A stretch of DNA of 64,000 nucleotides from Bacteroidales bacterium (GTDB lineage Bacteria > Bacteroidota > Bacteroidia > Bacteroidales > P3), in contig JAFURZ010000013.1 of assembly GCA_017480785.1 (NCBI GenBank), forward strand, positions 248,001 to 312,000, written 5' to 3'. The translations under genes and the position numbers were made by a program. Under the pieces are notes generated by a model that was not told the DNA's origin, searched no databases, and worked only from the letters and a program-made list of their open reading frames with translations. Shown here in pieces: positions 58,617 through 64,000 of this stretch. How positions within the stretch are numbered: the first letter of the stretch is position 1; each line of letters opens with the position of its first letter.

Positions 58617-59120
58617 TCAGGCGGGGTGGGGCTGGTATTTCTTGGCCAGCTCGTCGAGGAGGGCGGCGCGTTCCTGCCGTTGCTCGTCGGGGGTGTACTG
58701 CGGGTCGTCGAAGGAGAAGACCTTGCCCTCCGGCACCTCGCCGAGGTCGTCGGGGTCCAGCTCGCGGCCGAGGCCGGCCTGCATCCAGGCCATCTCGCGG
58801 ATGGAGAAGAGGCAGCGGGCGCACCACACTTCGCGCTCGTTGCCCAGGGGGAAGTCGCCGTCGAGGTCTTTGGCCGCCCGGTGGAAGGGTGCTTCGTCGG
58901 CCACCCGCTGGGCATAGGCGGTGTCGTCGGGCATGCCTCCGAGGTTTGCCAATCCCCCATACAGACTGTAGGCCAGGTGGATGCGCTCGACGAGCCGGTC
59001 GACCGTCGGGGCCAGTTCGGGGTGTTTGCGGCCTATCGCCCCGTAGGCGTCAAGCCACTGCTGCAGACAGTCGTCGGGGCTGTCCCAGTAGCTGCGGTTC
59101 AGTGCATAGATGGGTTCCAT
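58617..59120 (-). CDS. Hypothetical soluble protein next to PNGase F
   Basis: The 167-residue protein starts MEPIYALNRSYWDSPDDCLQ, has no signal peptide, and is predicted mostly helical with an acidic C-terminal half (ELDPDDLGEVPEGKVFSFDD). A Cys pair (WCARCLF) could bind metal. I recognise no family. It starts 6 bp after the PNGase F stop, so it is probably co-transcribed with the secreted glycan-degrading genes upstream, but its own role is unclear. Confidence 0.6.
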   Translation of the reverse strand: MEPIYALNRSYWDSPDDCLQQWLDAYGAIGRKHPELAPTVDRLVERIHLAYSLYGGLANLGGMPDDTAYAQRVADEAPFHRAAKDLDGDFPLGNEREVWCARCLFSIREMAWMQAGLGRELDPDDLGEVPEGKVFSFDDPQYTPDEQRQERAALLDELAKKYQPHPA

Positions 59121-59126
59121 ATTGCG

Positions 59127-60854
59127 CTAGTATTCGATTATCAATGTGCCGCTGACGGCCCAGTGGCTGAACATGCCCTCGACGGGCTTGCCCTGCGGGA
59201 TGGCGACGGTGAGGGTGTGCTCGCGGCCGTCGGCCCAGGGCGTGAGGTCGAAGTAGACGGGCTGCGTGGCGGTGCCGGGGCACCATCCGGAGCGCGAGAG
59301 GTCGCTGCTGCTGAGCCCGTTCCAGAAATTGCCGCTGACGGGGTTAAGGTCGCGGTAGCAGCCGCAGTCCTCGCGCCAGGGGGTGTGCGTGAAGGCTACC
59401 TTGCCGTCGATGAGGAGGGTGTTCTGCTTGGGCACGAACTCGTCGCCCTCGCCCCAGCCGCCGTGGCCGGTGCTGATGTAGCGCAGGCGGGCGCGGCTCA
59501 CGGGGTTGTTGTTGAGGCCACGGGTGTCGATGCGGAAGGTGACGGTGAGCGAGTCGGTGGCGAAGAGCTTGCCGTAGTTCTGGCCAGCCATCTCGAGCAC
59601 GTTGCAGGTGTTGAAGAGCACCTGTATCTCTTGCGACTCTTCGTTGAACCACTCGCGTTGGTCGCCGGGGTACGACTTGACGTCCATCGTCAGCAGGTGG
59701 CCCCCGCCGTCGTAGTTGCCTATCCATGCGCCGACAAGCATGTCGCCGCCGATATACACGTCGGTTATCTCCTGCTTGTAGTAGGTCTCGGGGCGCCAAT
59801 CGATGCCGTAGCCCTGCATGCGGTCGTTGAAGCGGCCCACACCGAAGGGGGTGAAGAAGCGCACCCACTCCAGCGCCGGCGCATAACCGTCGGTACACAT
59901 GATGCCTTGGTAGCGCTCGCCGTCGCGGCCGGTGAAGAGGGGCAGCGAGTCGGGGTGGTTGTTGATGCCGTCGAAGAAGGTGGAGCGCCCGCCGTAGGGG
60001 ATGATGAATATCGACCCCGTGCGGTCGTAGGCGTCGCCGTTGCTGCGCTGGTGCAGCTCGACGAAGTGCTGGTAGTGGTCGGGGAGGATGGGCAGGTGCA
60101 CCCGTTTCAGTATCAACGTGCCGCCGGCGAAGTGCAGCACCGTATCCATCGGCATCTGCCTCTGGTCGCCGTCCACATGGGCGTTCTGCGCGCCCCAGTG
60201 CAGCTGCTCATGGTCGAAGATGCGGGTGGTGACGACGAGGCGCTGCTTCATGATGCGGTCCAGCTCGCGGGGGGACACACGTTTAGTGGGTAGTGGGTAG
60301 TGGGTAGTGGATAGCACTTGTCCACGACTGCTACCCACTGACCACTGACCACTACCCACTTTCTCGGCTTTGGCCAGCACCAACCGCTTCTGCCCGTTGC
60401 GGGTGAACGAGCGCAGCACTCCCTTGTTCAACCCATAGTAAGGCAGCGGGTTGACGCTGACGGGCGCCCGCTCGTCCATCTCGAACTCCAAGGTGTTGCT
60501 GTTGATGGAAGTTTTCCACTTTCCACTTTCCACTTTCCACTCCAAATCGCTCCGCGAGAAGCCTGTGCGATAGTAATACACGCTGTCGTCGTAGGCGGCG
60601 GTGACGGTGATGCTGTCGGCGTCGTAGTCCACCCCGGTGACGGTCTGGCAGTAGCCGCGTATCAGCTCGCCCTCGGGCTGCGGCGTGTGGATGTAGAGGG
60701 TGTTGCCGTAGCGGTAGACGGTGATTTCCGACGTGTCGTTCTGCTCACCGTACTCGATTTGCCAGTAGGTGAAGCGGTTGGCACCCTTGGGAATCTTCAC
60801 TTGGGCGGCCGCCAGCAGGGGCAGCATCAGGGCCAGGAGGAGTGTCTTTTTCAT
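59127..60854 (-). CDS. Secreted PNGase F-like peptide-N-glycosidase
   Basis: The 575-residue protein has a signal peptide (MKKTLLLALMLPLLAAAQVK), an N-terminal domain, and the two-lobed PNGase F catalytic region. That region is marked by TGHGGWGEGDEFVPKQNTLL, REDCGCYRDLNPVSGNFWNG and SGWCPGTATQPVYFDLTPWA near the C-terminus. PNGase F releases whole N-glycans from glycoprotein Asn. Two repeat-derived insertions interrupt the N-terminal half: WKVESGKWK (DNA 60513-60543) and SGQWSVGSSRGQVLSTTHYP (DNA 60285-60360). It probably works with the adjacent beta-galactosidase on host glycans. Confidence 0.87.
   Translation of the reverse strand: MKKTLLLALMLPLLAAAQVKIPKGANRFTYWQIEYGEQNDTSEITVYRYGNTLYIHTPQPEGELIRGYCQTVTGVDYDADSITVTAAYDDSVYYYRTGFSRSDLEWKVESGKWKTSINSNTLEFEMDERAPVSVNPLPYYGLNKGVLRSFTRNGQKRLVLAKAEKVGSGQWSVGSSRGQVLSTTHYPLPTKRVSPRELDRIMKQRLVVTTRIFDHEQLHWGAQNAHVDGDQRQMPMDTVLHFAGGTLILKRVHLPILPDHYQHFVELHQRSNGDAYDRTGSIFIIPYGGRSTFFDGINNHPDSLPLFTGRDGERYQGIMCTDGYAPALEWVRFFTPFGVGRFNDRMQGYGIDWRPETYYKQEITDVYIGGDMLVGAWIGNYDGGGHLLTMDVKSYPGDQREWFNEESQEIQVLFNTCNVLEMAGQNYGKLFATDSLTVTFRIDTRGLNNNPVSRARLRYISTGHGGWGEGDEFVPKQNTLLIDGKVAFTHTPWREDCGCYRDLNPVSGNFWNGLSSSDLSRSGWCPGTATQPVYFDLTPWADGREHTLTVAIPQGKPVEGMFSHWAVSGTLIIEY
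60285..60360. repeat. 76-nt heptamer-repeat hairpin inside the PNGase F gene
   Basis: The left arm is a series of AGTGGGT heptamers and the right arm the complementary ACCCACT series; outer arms AGTGGGTAGTGG and CCACTACCCACT pair perfectly. It is translated in frame as part of PNGase F. It has the same length and design as 62538-62613. Confidence 0.85.
60513..60543. repeat. Heptamer TTTCCAC tract inside the PNGase F gene
   Basis: Four units of TTTCCAC with a 7-bp period, translated as WKVESGKWK on the minus strand. A single-arm relative of the 76-nt hairpins. Confidence 0.75.
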
Positions 60855-60875
60855 GTATGCGGTGTATGTGTATGT

Positions 60876-63998
<3,123 letters not shown>

Positions 63999-64000
63999 CT

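Overview
The window looks like a chromosomal segment of a Bacteroidales bacterium. Supporting signs: (i) promoters of the Bacteroidetes form TTTG-N19/20-TAnnTTTG in front of rmuC, the JAB gene, the secreted-protein modules and rimP; (ii) proteins ending in a type IX secretion (T9SS/Por) sorting domain; (iii) families typical of the group (DUF4954, C69 dipeptidase, a radical SAM/SPASM protein paired with a lipoprotein, PNGase F, GH2 beta-galactosidase, TSCPD protein, rimP-nusA-infB). Core genes are GC-rich; several accessory genes are visibly AT-rich, which suggests acquisition.

Layout. 1-4.3 kb: small membrane and lipoproteins, a 41-bp repeat tract, a DUF1295 methyltransferase-like gene with a stranded lipocalin tail, and yraN. 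4.3-8.0 kb: a four-gene minus-strand defence-like operon (106-aa protein, OLD-like ATPase, TOPRIM-like protein, and a protein combining DprA-like/SLOG, Myb-like and PD-(D/E)xK regions). 8.2-11.4 kb: a frameshifted secreted protein, an agmatine-deiminase-family lipoprotein, a second and unrelated 41-bp repeat array, and a helical protein. 11.4-22.8 kb: pyruvate:ferredoxin oxidoreductase (nifJ) embedded among co-oriented AT-rich genes. Its 3' end is duplicated beyond one gene block, its 5' leader is duplicated beyond another, and ORF6N tails are repeated beyond a third.

23.4-33.8 kb: a FISUMP-like lipoprotein, a helicase-associated-domain protein, rmuC, then the most interesting locus: a six-gene operon encoding a JAB peptidase, an E2-like protein, a 56-aa protein, an E1/ThiF enzyme, a two-domain Clp-type AAA+ unfoldase and a membrane SH3 protein. 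These pieces fit a ubiquitin-like conjugation/deconjugation pathway joined to a protein-unfolding machine; that function is inferred. DUF4954 follows convergently. 34-42 kb: a tandem duplication of a three-gene secreted-protein module with conserved flanks and a diverged core.

42-51 kb: EamA transporter, C69 dipeptidase, Nudix hydrolase, TSCPD protein, DUF2075 helicase, and a D12 methylase/ParB-like/nuclease-like trio. 51.3-64 kb: tRNA-Arg(CCT), infB-nusA-rimP, the radical SAM/lipoprotein pair, PNGase F and a beta-galactosidase cut off by the window end.

Short repeats pervade the window: MITE-like elements bounded by a 16-bp palindrome, heptanucleotide-repeat hairpins read in frame inside PNGase F and beta-galactosidase, and in-frame mini-insertions in the truncated nifJ copy.
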